Assembly (NCBI GenBank): GCA_937770485.1
Contig: CALJHX010000012.1
Location: 1 to 64,000, forward strand
Direction: 5' to 3'
Origin: an uncultured Verrucomicrobiae bacterium
GTDB taxonomy: Bacteria > Verrucomicrobiota > Verrucomicrobiia > Limisphaerales > UBA1096
Length of the DNA: 64,000 nt
In this document: piece by piece, positions 1 to 8,639 of the stretch
Layout: every line of letters starts with the position of its first letter
Numbering within the stretch: position 1 is the stretch's first letter
The notes under the pieces: generated by a model
Databases searched by the model: none
What the model was told of the DNA's origin: nothing
What the model saw: only the letters and a program-made list of their open reading frames with translations
Program-made: the position numbers and the translations under genes

Positions 1-2
1 GA

Positions 3-87
3 TGGTACGCGCGAAAGGAGTCGAACCTTCACTCCCGAGGGAACCGGAACCTAAATCCGGCGCGTCTACCAATTCCGCCACGCGCGC
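3..87 (-). tRNA. tRNA-Leu (anticodon UAG)
   Basis: The minus strand folds as a class II tRNA. The acceptor stem GCGCGCG pairs with CGCGCGT, followed by discriminator A and an encoded CCA at 5-3. The D arm carries GGTAGAC. The anticodon stem CCGGA/TCCGG encloses the loop TTTAGGT, giving anticodon TAG, which reads CUA and other CUN leucine codons. A variable arm (CCCTCGGGAG) and a GGTTCGA T loop follow. The long variable arm and the UAG anticodon make tRNA-Leu the clear call. It lies just outside the type II secretion cluster, and tRNA-Leu genes are common integration sites, but I found no duplicated 3' end nearby. Confidence 0.95.
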
Positions 88-391
88 TTCCAAAAAAACC
101 TTCATAAAAGGGTGAGGTAGCTTCTTAAACTCTACCCCGACACCCCTTTGTGCTACTTTTTGTGGTGCTATTGCAACAGGGAATCCACTGCAAAAGTGAG
201 TAGCAAAAAGTCCCGACTTGCAGCCAACCTGCATAGTCTGCACAGGCGCTAATTATCAGAAAATTTAAGACGGGCGCAAGCATAGAGTTCTTGGTTTCCA
301 GAAGTGCCCTGGCATCCAACCAAAAAAAATATGTAACTAAACTACAGTTTGATGTGTATCTAGGAAGTGTATAAGTAGGAAATTGAAAATT
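88..391. other. Intergenic region between tRNA-Leu and the secretion operon
   Basis: About 300 bases, AT-richer than the rest of the window. I see no convincing gene: a 64-codon open frame on the minus strand has no ribosome binding site or recognisable motif. The region should hold the outward promoters for the tRNA (minus) and the secretion operon (plus). A TATAAG at 370-375 is too close to the ATG at 392 to act with a normal leader. AGGA at 377-380 is a plausible ribosome binding site for 392. Confidence 0.4.
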
Positions 392-940
392 ATGAACACG
401 TTAATTAAATCATTGTCGTTGTTGGTGGTAACCTGTGTTTTTGCGAGTGTTACCGTGGATATTTCGGCCCAGGAGCGTGATCGCAACCGTGATCGGGAGA
501 ATCGTGAAAGAGGTGGCGAAAGAGGGGGAAGAGGTGGTGATCGTGGTGGGTTTGATCGATCTCAAATCATGGAGCGTATTATGGATCGATACCGTGAAAA
601 CCTCGGTTTTTCGGTTGCCGAGTGGAAGGTGGTCCAACCCAAGGTTCAGGCTGTTATGGACAACCGCATCTCTGGCGCATCTGGGATGATGAGTATGTTT
701 GGTGGTAGTCGCAGAGGCCGGGGCGGTAGTTCTTCCGACGAGAAGACTCCCTCAAGTGAACTTCGTGATCTTCTGGAAAAGGAAAATCCTGCCAAGAGCG
801 ATATAAAGGCAAAGCTCGCCGCCTACCGCGCTGAACGCAAGGCTAGTGAGGCTAAGCTCAAGAAAGCCCAGGAGGGCCTGCGGCAGTTGTTGACGATAAA
901 GCAGGAGGCTCAGGCCGTTTTGGCGGGACTTTTGGACTAA
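392..940 (+). CDS. Secreted Arg/Gly-rich protein at the head of the type II secretion operon
   Basis: 182 residues; function unknown. A hydrophobic signal peptide (NTLIKSLSLLVVTCVFASV) is followed by a charged low-complexity stretch of Arg, Asp, Glu and Gly with several RGG units (about residues 30-55). Next comes a region with MERIMDRYRENLGF and SVAEWKVVQPKVQAV. The C-terminal helix, rich in Lys, Glu and Ala (AAYRAERKASEAKLKKAQEG), may form a coiled coil. The ATG at 392 is preferred over a TTG at 383 because AGGA at 377-380 is well spaced from it. The next gene, gspE, starts 34 bases downstream, so the two are probably co-transcribed. It could be an accessory or substrate of the secretion system; that is inference from position only. 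Confidence 0.75.
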   Translation: MNTLIKSLSLLVVTCVFASVTVDISAQERDRNRDRENRERGGERGGRGGDRGGFDRSQIMERIMDRYRENLGFSVAEWKVVQPKVQAVMDNRISGASGMMSMFGGSRRGRGGSSSDEKTPSSELRDLLEKENPAKSDIKAKLAAYRAERKASEAKLKKAQEGLRQLLTIKQEAQAVLAGLLD

Positions 941-974
941 GTCATTACCAGCTTTACGAAAAGGAGCACTGCTG

Positions 975-2645
975 TTGAGCCAGCTATTAGAACGGTTGGT
1001 TGATAGCCGCAGTCTCTCGGCACTGGATGTGGAGAGACTTGCTGCATTACCCACATTGGAATCCCAGGCAAACCTGTCTTCGGAAGGGACTGCTCTGCAG
1101 TGGTTGGCAAAGGAATACGGGCTTGAATTCACGTCCCTTGAGGCGCTTGAGATTGACAGGGATGCAATCTCACTATTTCCGGCGCGTATTCTGATCAAGG
1201 AGCAGCTCCTGCCGCTGCGGCAATCCTCTGATGGAGTTGAGGTGGCCACCAGCCGCTTGTTCGACCCACAGGGTCTGGAATCGCTGAAGGCGTTGAGCGG
1301 CCTGAATATAAAGCCGGTCCTTGCCACCTCGGAGTCAATTCAGAGGGAGATCAAAAGTCGGCTTGGGGTCGGGGCCGATACCATTGATACACTGAAGGAT
1401 GATGCCGCATTTCAGGTGATTGATGAAGGCGATCTGGAAGAGACAGATCTCGATCAGGCTGCCGGGGATGCCTCGATCATTCGCTTTGTTAATCAGGTGT
1501 TGAGTGATGCCATTGAAATGCGGGCGACGGACATTCACCTTGAACCTTTCGAGAACGAACTTCAGATTCGTTATCGTGTGGATGGCTTGTTGCTTGATGT
1601 GCCAGTGCCGAACGAGATTAAGCGCTTCCAGCCGGCAATTGTTTCCCGCATCAAGATTTTGAGCCATCTGGACATCGCCGAGAAACGATTGCCTCAGGAT
1701 GGCCGCATCAAGCTAAGGGTCAAACGTACCGAGGTCGACGTTCGTGTCTCCATCATTCCCATGTTACATGGCGAAGCGGTAGTGATGCGGTTGCTGACGC
1801 AGGACAACACAGTGCTCAGCTTGGACAATCTTGGCATGGCTGAGAAAGAGCGCGGTATCTTCCGCAAAATTCTCGGTATACCGCATGGCATTTTTCTGGT
1901 CACCGGCCCAACCGGCTCAGGCAAGACGACCACGCTTTACACCGCCCTTAGCGAGATCAACGACATGATCCGCAAGATTGTGACAGTGGAGGATCCCATC
2001 GAATACCAGGTCAGGGGCATCAACCAAATCCAGGTTTCAGAGAAAACCGGACTGACTTTCTCGGTTGGACTGCGTTCGATTCTGCGACACGATCCTGATG
2101 TGGTCCTAATCGGCGAAATTCGTGACCAGGAAACAGCGCGCATTGCCGTGCAGGCTTCGCTGACGGGCCATCTGGTTTTTTCGACACTGCACACAAATGA
2201 TGCTCCTAGTGCTCTGACTCGTCTGGTGGACATGGGGGTTGAGCCGTATCTTGTTGCCTCGTCGTTGGAGGGTGTCCTGGCCCAGCGCTTGGTGCGTGTC
2301 CTTTGCCCTGCTTGCAAATCCGAGGACCACTCCGACAAGGCCGCGGCCTTGAAGGAGACATTCAACATTCCGGCTGGGGTGCCGATCTTCCAACCGGTGG
2401 GCTGTGGAGAATGCCGGAATACTGGTTTCCACGGCCGTCACGCTGTGTTTGAGATGATGTCACTCAACCAGAAATTACGGCAGCATATCCTTCAAAACTG
2501 TTCCAGCGGAGAGTTAAAGGAACTGGCCATTAAAGACGGGATGACAACACTCTCCGATGATGGATGGCGCTTGGTGCGTGAAGGCATCACAACCCCGGAC
2601 GAAGTGCTGCGGGTCACGAAGAGTGAACACGTCACCCGCGATTAA
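975..2645 (+). CDS. gspE: Type II secretion / type IV pilus assembly ATPase GspE
   Basis: 556 residues, the usual length for GspE/PilB. This cytoplasmic hexameric ATPase drives pseudopilus assembly. An N-terminal T2SSE-N domain covers about residues 1-150. The ATPase core has Walker A GPTGSGKTTT near residue 311, the Asp box, Walker B DVVLIGEIRD, and a His box with GHLVFSTLHTND. A tetracysteine zinc motif (CPAC near 444, CGEC near 476) is typical of GspE/PilB and absent from PilT retraction ATPases. The start is a TTG at 975, supported by a strong AAGGAG at 961-966 with 8-base spacing. The surrounding genes are all pseudopilins and inner-membrane secretion parts, which favours GspE over PilB. 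Confidence 0.93.
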   Translation: MSQLLERLVDSRSLSALDVERLAALPTLESQANLSSEGTALQWLAKEYGLEFTSLEALEIDRDAISLFPARILIKEQLLPLRQSSDGVEVATSRLFDPQGLESLKALSGLNIKPVLATSESIQREIKSRLGVGADTIDTLKDDAAFQVIDEGDLEETDLDQAAGDASIIRFVNQVLSDAIEMRATDIHLEPFENELQIRYRVDGLLLDVPVPNEIKRFQPAIVSRIKILSHLDIAEKRLPQDGRIKLRVKRTEVDVRVSIIPMLHGEAVVMRLLTQDNTVLSLDNLGMAEKERGIFRKILGIPHGIFLVTGPTGSGKTTTLYTALSEINDMIRKIVTVEDPIEYQVRGINQIQVSEKTGLTFSVGLRSILRHDPDVVLIGEIRDQETARIAVQASLTGHLVFSTLHTNDAPSALTRLVDMGVEPYLVASSLEGVLAQRLVRVLCPACKSEDHSDKAAALKETFNIPAGVPIFQPVGCGECRNTGFHGRHAVFEMMSLNQKLRQHILQNCSSGELKELAIKDGMTTLSDDGWRLVREGITTPDEVLRVTKSEHVTRD

Positions 2646-2650
2646 TTCCT

Positions 2651-3883
2651 ATGCCTTATTTCCAGTACAAGGCGCTTAACAGCGGAGGGGTGCTTGACGC
2701 CGGCTCGATTCAAGCCAGCAACCGGCCGGACGCCTTTGACAAGATCAAGCAACTCGGACTGCAGCTGGTCCATTTGGAGGAAACAGCAGAAGGTGGGGCG
2801 GGTCTTGCGAAATCGGACGGGATTTCCCTGCCATGGAAGCAAAGGAGGATCTCCTTCAAAATGCTGGGGACTTTCACTCGTCTATTGTCCAGCCTATTAG
2901 CCGCCGGCGTTCCGCTCAGCAAGGCTCTGACCATTTTATACCGTGAGACCACCGACCCCGCAGCCAGTAAAAAATGGCGAGAGGTGCATGATCTGGTTAT
3001 CGATGGGGTTTCCCTTTCGGATGCCATGTCGCGTTCGCCGGAAACATTTCCGACCGTTTACACCGCAATGGTGGAGGCCGGGGAAACGGGAGGATTTCTT
3101 GACCTAGTATTGGAGCAGATTGCCGAATTCCAGGCACGGGATAAGGAACTTCGAGGCAAAGTGGTATCCGCGATGATTTACCCGGCTGTGCTGATGTTTT
3201 TAGCGATAGCCGTGCTCATATTCCTCATGGTGTTTTTCATTCCAAGATTCAAGACCTTGTTCGAGGGCTTCGACGCGGCACTGCCAATGCTCACCCAAGT
3301 CATCGTGTCGACCAGTGAGTTTTCCCAGCGTTATGGAATCTTCATTATCATTGCCATGGCGTTCTTGGTTTATTTGGCGCGAACCTGGATAACATCAGAG
3401 GGAGGCCGGCGTATCTATGAACGCTGGCTACTCACGGCTCCGGTGATTGGCCCCCTGTCTTCCCAATTTGCCATGGCCCGTTTTTGCAGGATGCTCGGCA
3501 CGCTTATTCACGCGGGAGTTCCCTTGGTCAGCGGACTCAACGTGGCACAGCGCTCGATCGGCAACCAAATCCTAACCGATGCCATTGAAGACTCCGTTGA
3601 ACGCGTAAAAAAAGGTGAATCACTGGCCCGTAGTCTGGGGAATTGCAGTCTTTTGTTTTCTGGCGCCACGGTGGAGATGATTTCTGTTGCCGAGGAAAGC
3701 AGTCGACTTGACAAGGAACTGATCCGTCTGGCCGAGGTCACGGAAAAGGAACTGGACCAACAACTCAAAACCGCGGTGGCCTTAATGGAACCGTTGATGT
3801 TGTTTTTCATTGCAGCTTTTATCGGGACAATTTTTGTTGGAATGGTGATCCCGATCTTCACCATTCAGGATTATATAAAATAA
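2651..3883 (+). CDS. gspF: Type II secretion inner-membrane platform protein GspF
   Basis: 410 residues, normal for GspF/PilC. This polytopic inner-membrane protein couples the GspE ATPase to pseudopilin assembly. Two T2SSF domains are visible. The first centres on FKMLGTFTRLLSSLLAAGVPL, the second on FARFCRM-type sequence (MARFCRMLGTLIHAGVPL). Membrane segments lie near residues 175-200 (AVLMFLAIAVLIFLMVFFIP), 222-245 (IFIIIAMAFLVYLA) and 380-405 (LMLFFIAAFIGTIFVGMVI). It follows gspE by five bases and precedes gspG directly, so it is one transcript with them. Confidence 0.93.
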   Translation: MPYFQYKALNSGGVLDAGSIQASNRPDAFDKIKQLGLQLVHLEETAEGGAGLAKSDGISLPWKQRRISFKMLGTFTRLLSSLLAAGVPLSKALTILYRETTDPAASKKWREVHDLVIDGVSLSDAMSRSPETFPTVYTAMVEAGETGGFLDLVLEQIAEFQARDKELRGKVVSAMIYPAVLMFLAIAVLIFLMVFFIPRFKTLFEGFDAALPMLTQVIVSTSEFSQRYGIFIIIAMAFLVYLARTWITSEGGRRIYERWLLTAPVIGPLSSQFAMARFCRMLGTLIHAGVPLVSGLNVAQRSIGNQILTDAIEDSVERVKKGESLARSLGNCSLLFSGATVEMISVAEESSRLDKELIRLAEVTEKELDQQLKTAVALMEPLMLFFIAAFIGTIFVGMVIPIFTIQDYIK

Positions 3884-3895
3884 TTGATAAATAAT

Positions 3896-4357
3896 ATGAA
3901 ACTTGATATATCAAAGACAAGGCGGAATTCAGCAACACGTCAAAGGGGGTTTACTCTGGTGGAAATGTTGTTGGTCTTGGTGATCCTTGCGACGTTGGCT
4001 GCGGTGGTGGTTCCCAAGTTTGCGGGGCGCTCCAAGCAGGCCAAGGTCACTGCGGCGAAGGCCCAGATTTCAAACCTCGAGATTGCCATCGACTCTTTTG
4101 AGATCGACATGGGTTATTTCCCCAAGGCAGGAAACGATCTTAGGGATCTCGTTGCAGAACCAAACAACAACAATGTCCAGGACTGGCAGGGGCCGTACCT
4201 CAAGAAGGGGATACCCGGGGATCCATGGGGGAACGACTACGTCTACAATTACCCCGGCAAGATGAATATCGGCAGCTATGATATTTCCTCGGGTGGGCCG
4301 GACATGAAGACCGGCACGGATGATGACATTACCAACTGGCAGACAGAGGACAGGTGA
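3896..4357 (+). CDS. gspG: Major pseudopilin GspG
   Basis: About 153 residues. This is the main subunit of the periplasmic pseudopilus. A short basic leader ends at RQRG, and the mature protein starts FTLVEMLLVLVILATLAAVVVP: the prepilin peptidase site with Glu at +5 and the hydrophobic N-terminal helix. The C-terminal half has the GspG hallmarks GPYLKKGIPGDPWGN and YDISSGGPDMKTGTDDDI, which resemble the calcium-binding loop of the family. A TTG at 3884 in the same frame is an alternative start; the ATG at 3896 gives the more usual leader length, but neither has a strong ribosome binding site. Confidence 0.92.
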   Translation: MKLDISKTRRNSATRQRGFTLVEMLLVLVILATLAAVVVPKFAGRSKQAKVTAAKAQISNLEIAIDSFEIDMGYFPKAGNDLRDLVAEPNNNNVQDWQGPYLKKGIPGDPWGNDYVYNYPGKMNIGSYDISSGGPDMKTGTDDDITNWQTEDR

Positions 4358-4925
4358 CGGTTGGCAGGGTGCATTCACCCTGCTGGAGTTGATTGTTGTC
4401 CTCATGTTGCTGACGGTTGTGTTCACTGTTTCAGCGCCATCGCTCGGTCAATTTTTCAAATCGCGCTCACTGGTTGAGGAGGCCCGGCGTATGTTGGCCC
4501 TTACCGAGCATGCCCGAAGGGAAGCCATTTCCACAGGAGCCCCTATGCAATTGCTGTTCGACATGAGTCGAGACGTACTCTACGTGCAACGTGAGGATGG
4601 TTATCAACCCGGGCAGCTTGGAAACCGAACGGTCCAAACCACGCGACCTTACTGGATCAGTGAAAAACATGAGATCATATTTGAAATAGGCAAGCCTATC
4701 GAAAGCGATTTGTATGCAGTTACTTTTTTACCGGATGGATCCTTACTGGAGACCAGTCCGACCTCCTGGCGTCTCCAAAACCGGGAGAACAGTGAAGAGT
4801 TTTATCGGGTCGCAAAACTTCAGGGCCAATTGCGTTTTCACTTGTTAAGAGATGATGATCCAAAAAACGAATATATCCAGATTCCGTCAACGGATACGGT
4901 CGAGGGCGGGGTTTACCTTCGCTGA
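4320..4925 (+). CDS. gspH: Minor pseudopilin, GspH-like
   Basis: 201 residues. The prepilin leader ends QGA before FTLLELIVVLMLLTVVFTVSAP, so the residue before the cleaved bond is Ala rather than the usual Gly. This variant is common in this phylum's prepilin-like proteins, though cleavage after Gly is also possible. The GspH-type continuation is visible: SLVEEARRMLALTEHARREAISTG. The gene overlaps the 3' end of gspG by 38 bases, which implies translational coupling. Its position between gspG and the gspI/J/K-like genes supports the H assignment. Its sequence beyond the N-terminal helix is not diagnostic to my eye. Confidence 0.8.
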   Translation: MMTLPTGRQRTGDGWQGAFTLLELIVVLMLLTVVFTVSAPSLGQFFKSRSLVEEARRMLALTEHARREAISTGAPMQLLFDMSRDVLYVQREDGYQPGQLGNRTVQTTRPYWISEKHEIIFEIGKPIESDLYAVTFLPDGSLLETSPTSWRLQNRENSEEFYRVAKLQGQLRFHLLRDDDPKNEYIQIPSTDTVEGGVYLR

Positions 4926-5262
4926 AGTGCTCGCCGCGCTGGTATTCATGGCCATCGTCATTCCGGTGGTCATGCAGGGGATTTCCATTGCCAACCGAGC
5001 CGGGGTTGGTGCTGAGCGAAAAGAAATCGCGGTGCAGTTGGCTGCCAACATGCTCAACCAACTCAGTATCAGCAATCTTTGGCAAACCGCACAGGCGTCA
5101 GGGACATTTGAACAGGATTACCCCGGTTACGCATGGTCAATGCAGCAGCAGGCTTGGCCAGATGGTGACATGCAGCAACTGACCTTGGAGGTGACCTATC
5201 CGCTTCAGGGCAGGGTATTTGCCGTCGAACTTTCCACCCTGGTGGACGACTCAGTCCAATAA
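4852..5262 (+). CDS. gspI: Minor pseudopilin, GspI-like
   Basis: 136 residues, close to GspI size. The leader ends RSRAG, cleaved before FTFAEVLAALVFMAIVIPVV (Glu +5 present). A following segment, GAERKEIAVQLAANMLNQL, matches the GspI pattern of a long helix with LA-x-x-ML-N. GspI nucleates the pseudopilus tip with GspJ and GspK. The gene overlaps gspH by 74 bases, an unusually long overlap, and is followed 3 bases later by gspJ. Confidence 0.8.
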   Translation: MMIQKTNISRFRQRIRSRAGFTFAEVLAALVFMAIVIPVVMQGISIANRAGVGAERKEIAVQLAANMLNQLSISNLWQTAQASGTFEQDYPGYAWSMQQQAWPDGDMQQLTLEVTYPLQGRVFAVELSTLVDDSVQ

Positions 5263-5265
5263 CTC

Positions 5266-6009
5266 ATGTCCCTTAAGCCGCATAAAATTCTTTTTAGGAA
5301 ACGCCTGAACCAGGGGGGGTTCACGCTGATGGAGGTGATGTTTGCGACGATGGCGTTTGCGTTGATCCTGCTTGTGATGCAGATGACATTCTCCGGTGTG
5401 CTCGGTCTGCGTAATCGAGCCCAAAAACGCGTTGATCAACAAGCGATTTTGAGTCAGGCGATGACGATCATGAAGCGTGACCTTGAGAGCATGATTGTCA
5501 CCGGTGGATTGATGGCGGAGGGGCTTATTTGCACGGAAATGGGTTCGCCGGATATGCCCAATGATCAACTCGAGTTTTATTCCACGACGGCAGTCGTTTC
5601 AGACCAATTTCCATGGGGGGATGTGCAGAAGGTGGGGTACCAGCTGGGGGTGGATCCCATGCAGACGGTCACCACAAACCTTGGCCAGGCGTTGATGCGT
5701 TTGTCCCTCAACACCCTGCCGCTTGAGGCAAATGAGGAACCCCCGGTTGAAACCCTGATGCTGAATAATGTTCGTTCCATGGACTTCGAGTTTTTTGATG
5801 GATTGCAATGGCTTCAGACATGGGATTCCAATGTTAACGAACCGGCTGTGCCGCTGGCAGTTCGGGCCATTGTTGAGGTGTTTACCGACAACCCCAAACC
5901 GACCGGCCGCCAAACCCGGATTTGGGAAGTCCTGGTCCCGATTCTTACCATCAAGCCCCCAAGCGAGGAGAGCGAGGAGGAGGCAGGTGAGGAGGAAGAG
6001 GATAGCTAA
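5266..6009 (+). CDS. gspJ: Minor pseudopilin, GspJ-like
   Basis: 247 residues, in the GspJ range. The prepilin leader ends QGG before FTLMEVMFATMAFALILLVM with Glu +5. A GspJ-like region follows (QAILSQAMTIMKRDLESMI), and later MDFEFFDGLQWLQTWDSN resembles the J-family 'W' region near the C-terminus. An acidic tail (EESEEEAGEEEEDS) is unusual for the family. It lies between gspI and gspK and probably forms the I-J-K tip complex. Confidence 0.8.
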   Translation: MSLKPHKILFRKRLNQGGFTLMEVMFATMAFALILLVMQMTFSGVLGLRNRAQKRVDQQAILSQAMTIMKRDLESMIVTGGLMAEGLICTEMGSPDMPNDQLEFYSTTAVVSDQFPWGDVQKVGYQLGVDPMQTVTTNLGQALMRLSLNTLPLEANEEPPVETLMLNNVRSMDFEFFDGLQWLQTWDSNVNEPAVPLAVRAIVEVFTDNPKPTGRQTRIWEVLVPILTIKPPSEESEEEAGEEEEDS

Positions 6010-6018
6010 AAGGGAGAT

Positions 6019-7251
6019 ATGAAATTACCCAACAGAAAACACAGGAATTATATTTCATCCCAATCCCGGGCGGGGGCGGTTTTGATCATTGTCCTGTGGA
6101 TTGCGTTTGGGTTGGTGAGTATCACTCTTTATTTCGGACAATCGATGTTTTTTGAATACAAGGGAGCCAATCAATCCATTGCAGGCACCCAGGCGGAACA
6201 AGCAAACAACGGGGCTCTTCGATACTTTTTTTACACCCTGAACAACGCCCTGGAAGAGGAGGGAGATTTCCCGAGTGAGTTGATCATGCAAACCGAGCAA
6301 ATCCAGATCGGACAGGCGACAGTCTGGATGCTGGGACGATCTGGTGAAACCGTCACTCTGACTGATCCACACTTTGGAGTCATCGACGAGTGTGCCAAGA
6401 TCAACATCAATACCGCACCCTTTGAGGTGCTGGAGTTGCTCCCAACCATCACCCCGGAATTTGCTGCAGCCATTATTGACTGGCGAGATGAAGATGATGA
6501 TGTGACCGAAAACGGTGCCGAGGCCACGATGTATTCGCTGCAGACGCTGCCGTATGGGTGTAAGAATGCGCCGTTTGAAACTGTGGAGGAACTCCGGTTG
6601 GTTTATGGCGCGACGGTGGAAATGCTTTATGGCGAAGACACCAACCAGAATGGAGTCCTTGACCCCAACGAAAATGATGGGATGCAAACGCCCCCTCTCG
6701 ACAACCAGGACGGGACACTAAATTTCGGAATCCTGGAGCATGTCACCATTTATTCCAAAATTCCCACTGAAGAAGAGGAATCAGAGGACACGGATTCAGC
6801 TAATAATAGTGAAGATCAACCAGGGAACAGGAACTCGCAGCAGGAACCGGGTGGGGGAGAGGAGGTGCCTTTCCAGATAAACGTAAGCACCGCCAGCGCA
6901 ATTGTTTTGGCTTGTTTGCCCGGTATGGATGAGGCCTCAGCTCAACAAATCGTCTCGTACCGTCTGGCCAACCCGGATCCCACAGAAGGGTTGGAATGGG
7001 TAAGCGAAGCGGTGGACAGCGAGGATGTTCAGCAGGCTCTGCCCTATTTGACGGATAAAACCCAGCAATTTACCATTGATTTGGCTGCAATTGGTAGTAA
7101 CGGAAACGGCTATCGCCGCGTAAGATATGTGGTAGATGCCTCGGGAGAGACGCCGGTTGTCCTTCACCGGCGTGACATGCAACGGTTTGGGTGGGCCTTG
7201 GGGCCAACCTTATTGGAGCAGGTAAACACTAAAGAGCAGGCGGTCCGATGA
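6019..7251 (+). CDS. gspK: Minor pseudopilin GspK-like tip protein
   Basis: 410 residues; GspK is the largest pseudopilin and caps the tip. The N-terminus reads GAVLIIVLWIAFGLVSITLYF after a basic leader, the GspK variant of the prepilin helix without Glu +5. A helix-hairpin-helix-like segment (INTAPFEVLELLPTITPEFAAAIIDWRD) is the GspK alpha domain, and a second copy appears near VSTASAIVLACLPGMDEASA. Between them lies DTNQNGVLDPNE, a good EF-hand-type calcium loop. AAGGGAG sits ahead of the ATG. The gene overlaps gspL by 4 bases (ATGA), so translation is coupled. Confidence 0.85.
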   Translation: MKLPNRKHRNYISSQSRAGAVLIIVLWIAFGLVSITLYFGQSMFFEYKGANQSIAGTQAEQANNGALRYFFYTLNNALEEEGDFPSELIMQTEQIQIGQATVWMLGRSGETVTLTDPHFGVIDECAKININTAPFEVLELLPTITPEFAAAIIDWRDEDDDVTENGAEATMYSLQTLPYGCKNAPFETVEELRLVYGATVEMLYGEDTNQNGVLDPNENDGMQTPPLDNQDGTLNFGILEHVTIYSKIPTEEEESEDTDSANNSEDQPGNRNSQQEPGGGEEVPFQINVSTASAIVLACLPGMDEASAQQIVSYRLANPDPTEGLEWVSEAVDSEDVQQALPYLTDKTQQFTIDLAAIGSNGNGYRRVRYVVDASGETPVVLHRRDMQRFGWALGPTLLEQVNTKEQAVR

Positions 7252-8639
7252 CCTTGAAAAGAAAAAAAAGAAGCCAAGCGATCGTCCTGTACGTGGATGG
7301 GGATCAGGCCTTTGCCTACTCCTACCGGAAGCGTGGGCGGGGAGCTAAGCTCCGTGCGGAGGGACATTCCCGACTTGGCCAGCAGATAAACCAAATAGAG
7401 TCGGCGCGATTGGTTGATGATCTCAGGGGAGTGTTTCGTCAACTTTCCTCAACGACCAAGGAATGCATTTTGGTTTTGCCGGCACATTTGGCGCCTTCTA
7501 TCATTCTGACAGTGCCGGACATTAGCCCCGAGGATCGGAAGGGGTTTATTCAAATACAGGCCGAGCAGCAGTTGCCACTGCCATTGAGCGAGATTCATTT
7601 GGCGACACATGAGTTTCAAATAGGCAACCAAGACCATGCATTGGTGATGGGTCTGCGAAGGGATACCGTCTCCAAACTCAAGGAAGCCGTGATCGCCAAT
7701 GGATTTCAGGTGGCGAGTATTACGGTCGACATTGCTGGGGTTGTGGATCATGCCGTAGACGGCAACGATTCGCTTGCGGATAGCTGCCAGTTGATTCAGG
7801 GACAATCGAGTCTGACCATGGTCACCCATGCAGAAGGTGGGCCGACAGGTCTCCGCCACTTCCACTTGACCAACGGAGGGATGGATGCCGCCACCCTTGA
7901 GAGGGAATTACGTATTACCCTTGGGCAATTCCCACAGTCTTTACAGCGCCAGTTGACCACGCTTCGCACGGCAAAACTTCCAGGGGTCAGTTCAGAGCAG
8001 CACGTTCCGATTTCTGAACACCGATCCATCGCTGGTTTGAACGTGGTAAATGTTGCTGAAACCTCCGATTTGTTTGTACCCATTGCCTCATCGGTTTTCC
8101 TGAAGGGGGCCTCGCCTCTTGAGTTTTTGCCTTCCAGAACTTCACGCTTTGGCAAGATGTATGGTCAGTTCAACTCCCGGCGTAACCTGTGGGTGGGATC
8201 GATGAGCGTTGTGGCACTGACTGCCATTGCTTTTCTTTCCCAATTTTTCCAGCTGGACGAGTTACAGACGAATTGGAACGGGATGAAAGAGAAGGTTGCA
8301 GCCGTTGAAACTGTCCAAGGGAAAATCCGCGAATTTCGGCCCTGGTTTGATCCATCCGTTCCCGTTCCGAGCCTGACCACGGCGAGGGCAATCACTCGTG
8401 CTTTTCCTCCAACAGGAGATATCTGGTTGAAACAATTGAGCATCAGGGATGATTCAAAGATCACGGCCACCGGATCTTCCAAGGATCAAAAAAGCCTTTT
8501 GGCTACATTGGACAAGCTTCGAAGTACATCCGGTATCTCCAATTTGGAATTGAAATCCCAACAAGGATCGGAGCCGATTTCCTTTTCCTTTGAGTTCGAC
8601 TGGAATCCAAAAGGCGTCTTGGCTCCGGCTCAATTATGA
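7248..8639 (+). CDS. gspL: Type II secretion inner-membrane protein GspL-like (PilM/PilN-like)
   Basis: 463 residues. The N-terminal ~300 residues look like the actin-like cytoplasmic domain of GspL/PilM, for example LPLPLSEIHLATHEFQIG and KLKEAVIANGFQVASITVDIAG. A single membrane span follows at about 312-335 (LWVGSMSVVALTAIAFLSQF), then a periplasmic PilN-like ferredoxin-fold domain (GDIWLKQLSIRDDSKITATG). GspL links GspE to the periplasmic GspM. ATGA overlaps at both ends tie it to gspK and gspM. A PilM-PilN fusion is an equivalent description. Confidence 0.8.
   Translation: MTLKRKKRSQAIVLYVDGDQAFAYSYRKRGRGAKLRAEGHSRLGQQINQIESARLVDDLRGVFRQLSSTTKECILVLPAHLAPSIILTVPDISPEDRKGFIQIQAEQQLPLPLSEIHLATHEFQIGNQDHALVMGLRRDTVSKLKEAVIANGFQVASITVDIAGVVDHAVDGNDSLADSCQLIQGQSSLTMVTHAEGGPTGLRHFHLTNGGMDAATLERELRITLGQFPQSLQRQLTTLRTAKLPGVSSEQHVPISEHRSIAGLNVVNVAETSDLFVPIASSVFLKGASPLEFLPSRTSRFGKMYGQFNSRRNLWVGSMSVVALTAIAFLSQFFQLDELQTNWNGMKEKVAAVETVQGKIREFRPWFDPSVPVPSLTTARAITRAFPPTGDIWLKQLSIRDDSKITATGSSKDQKSLLATLDKLRSTSGISNLELKSQQGSEPISFSFEFDWNPKGVLAPAQL

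Noticed and set aside
3-87. tRNA-Leu as the attachment site of an integrated element
   Set aside because: No integrase gene and no duplicated tRNA 3' end found in the window.
125-319. 64-codon open frame on the minus strand beside tRNA-Leu
   Set aside because: No ribosome binding site, no motif, and Cys/Ser-rich composition unlike neighbouring proteins.
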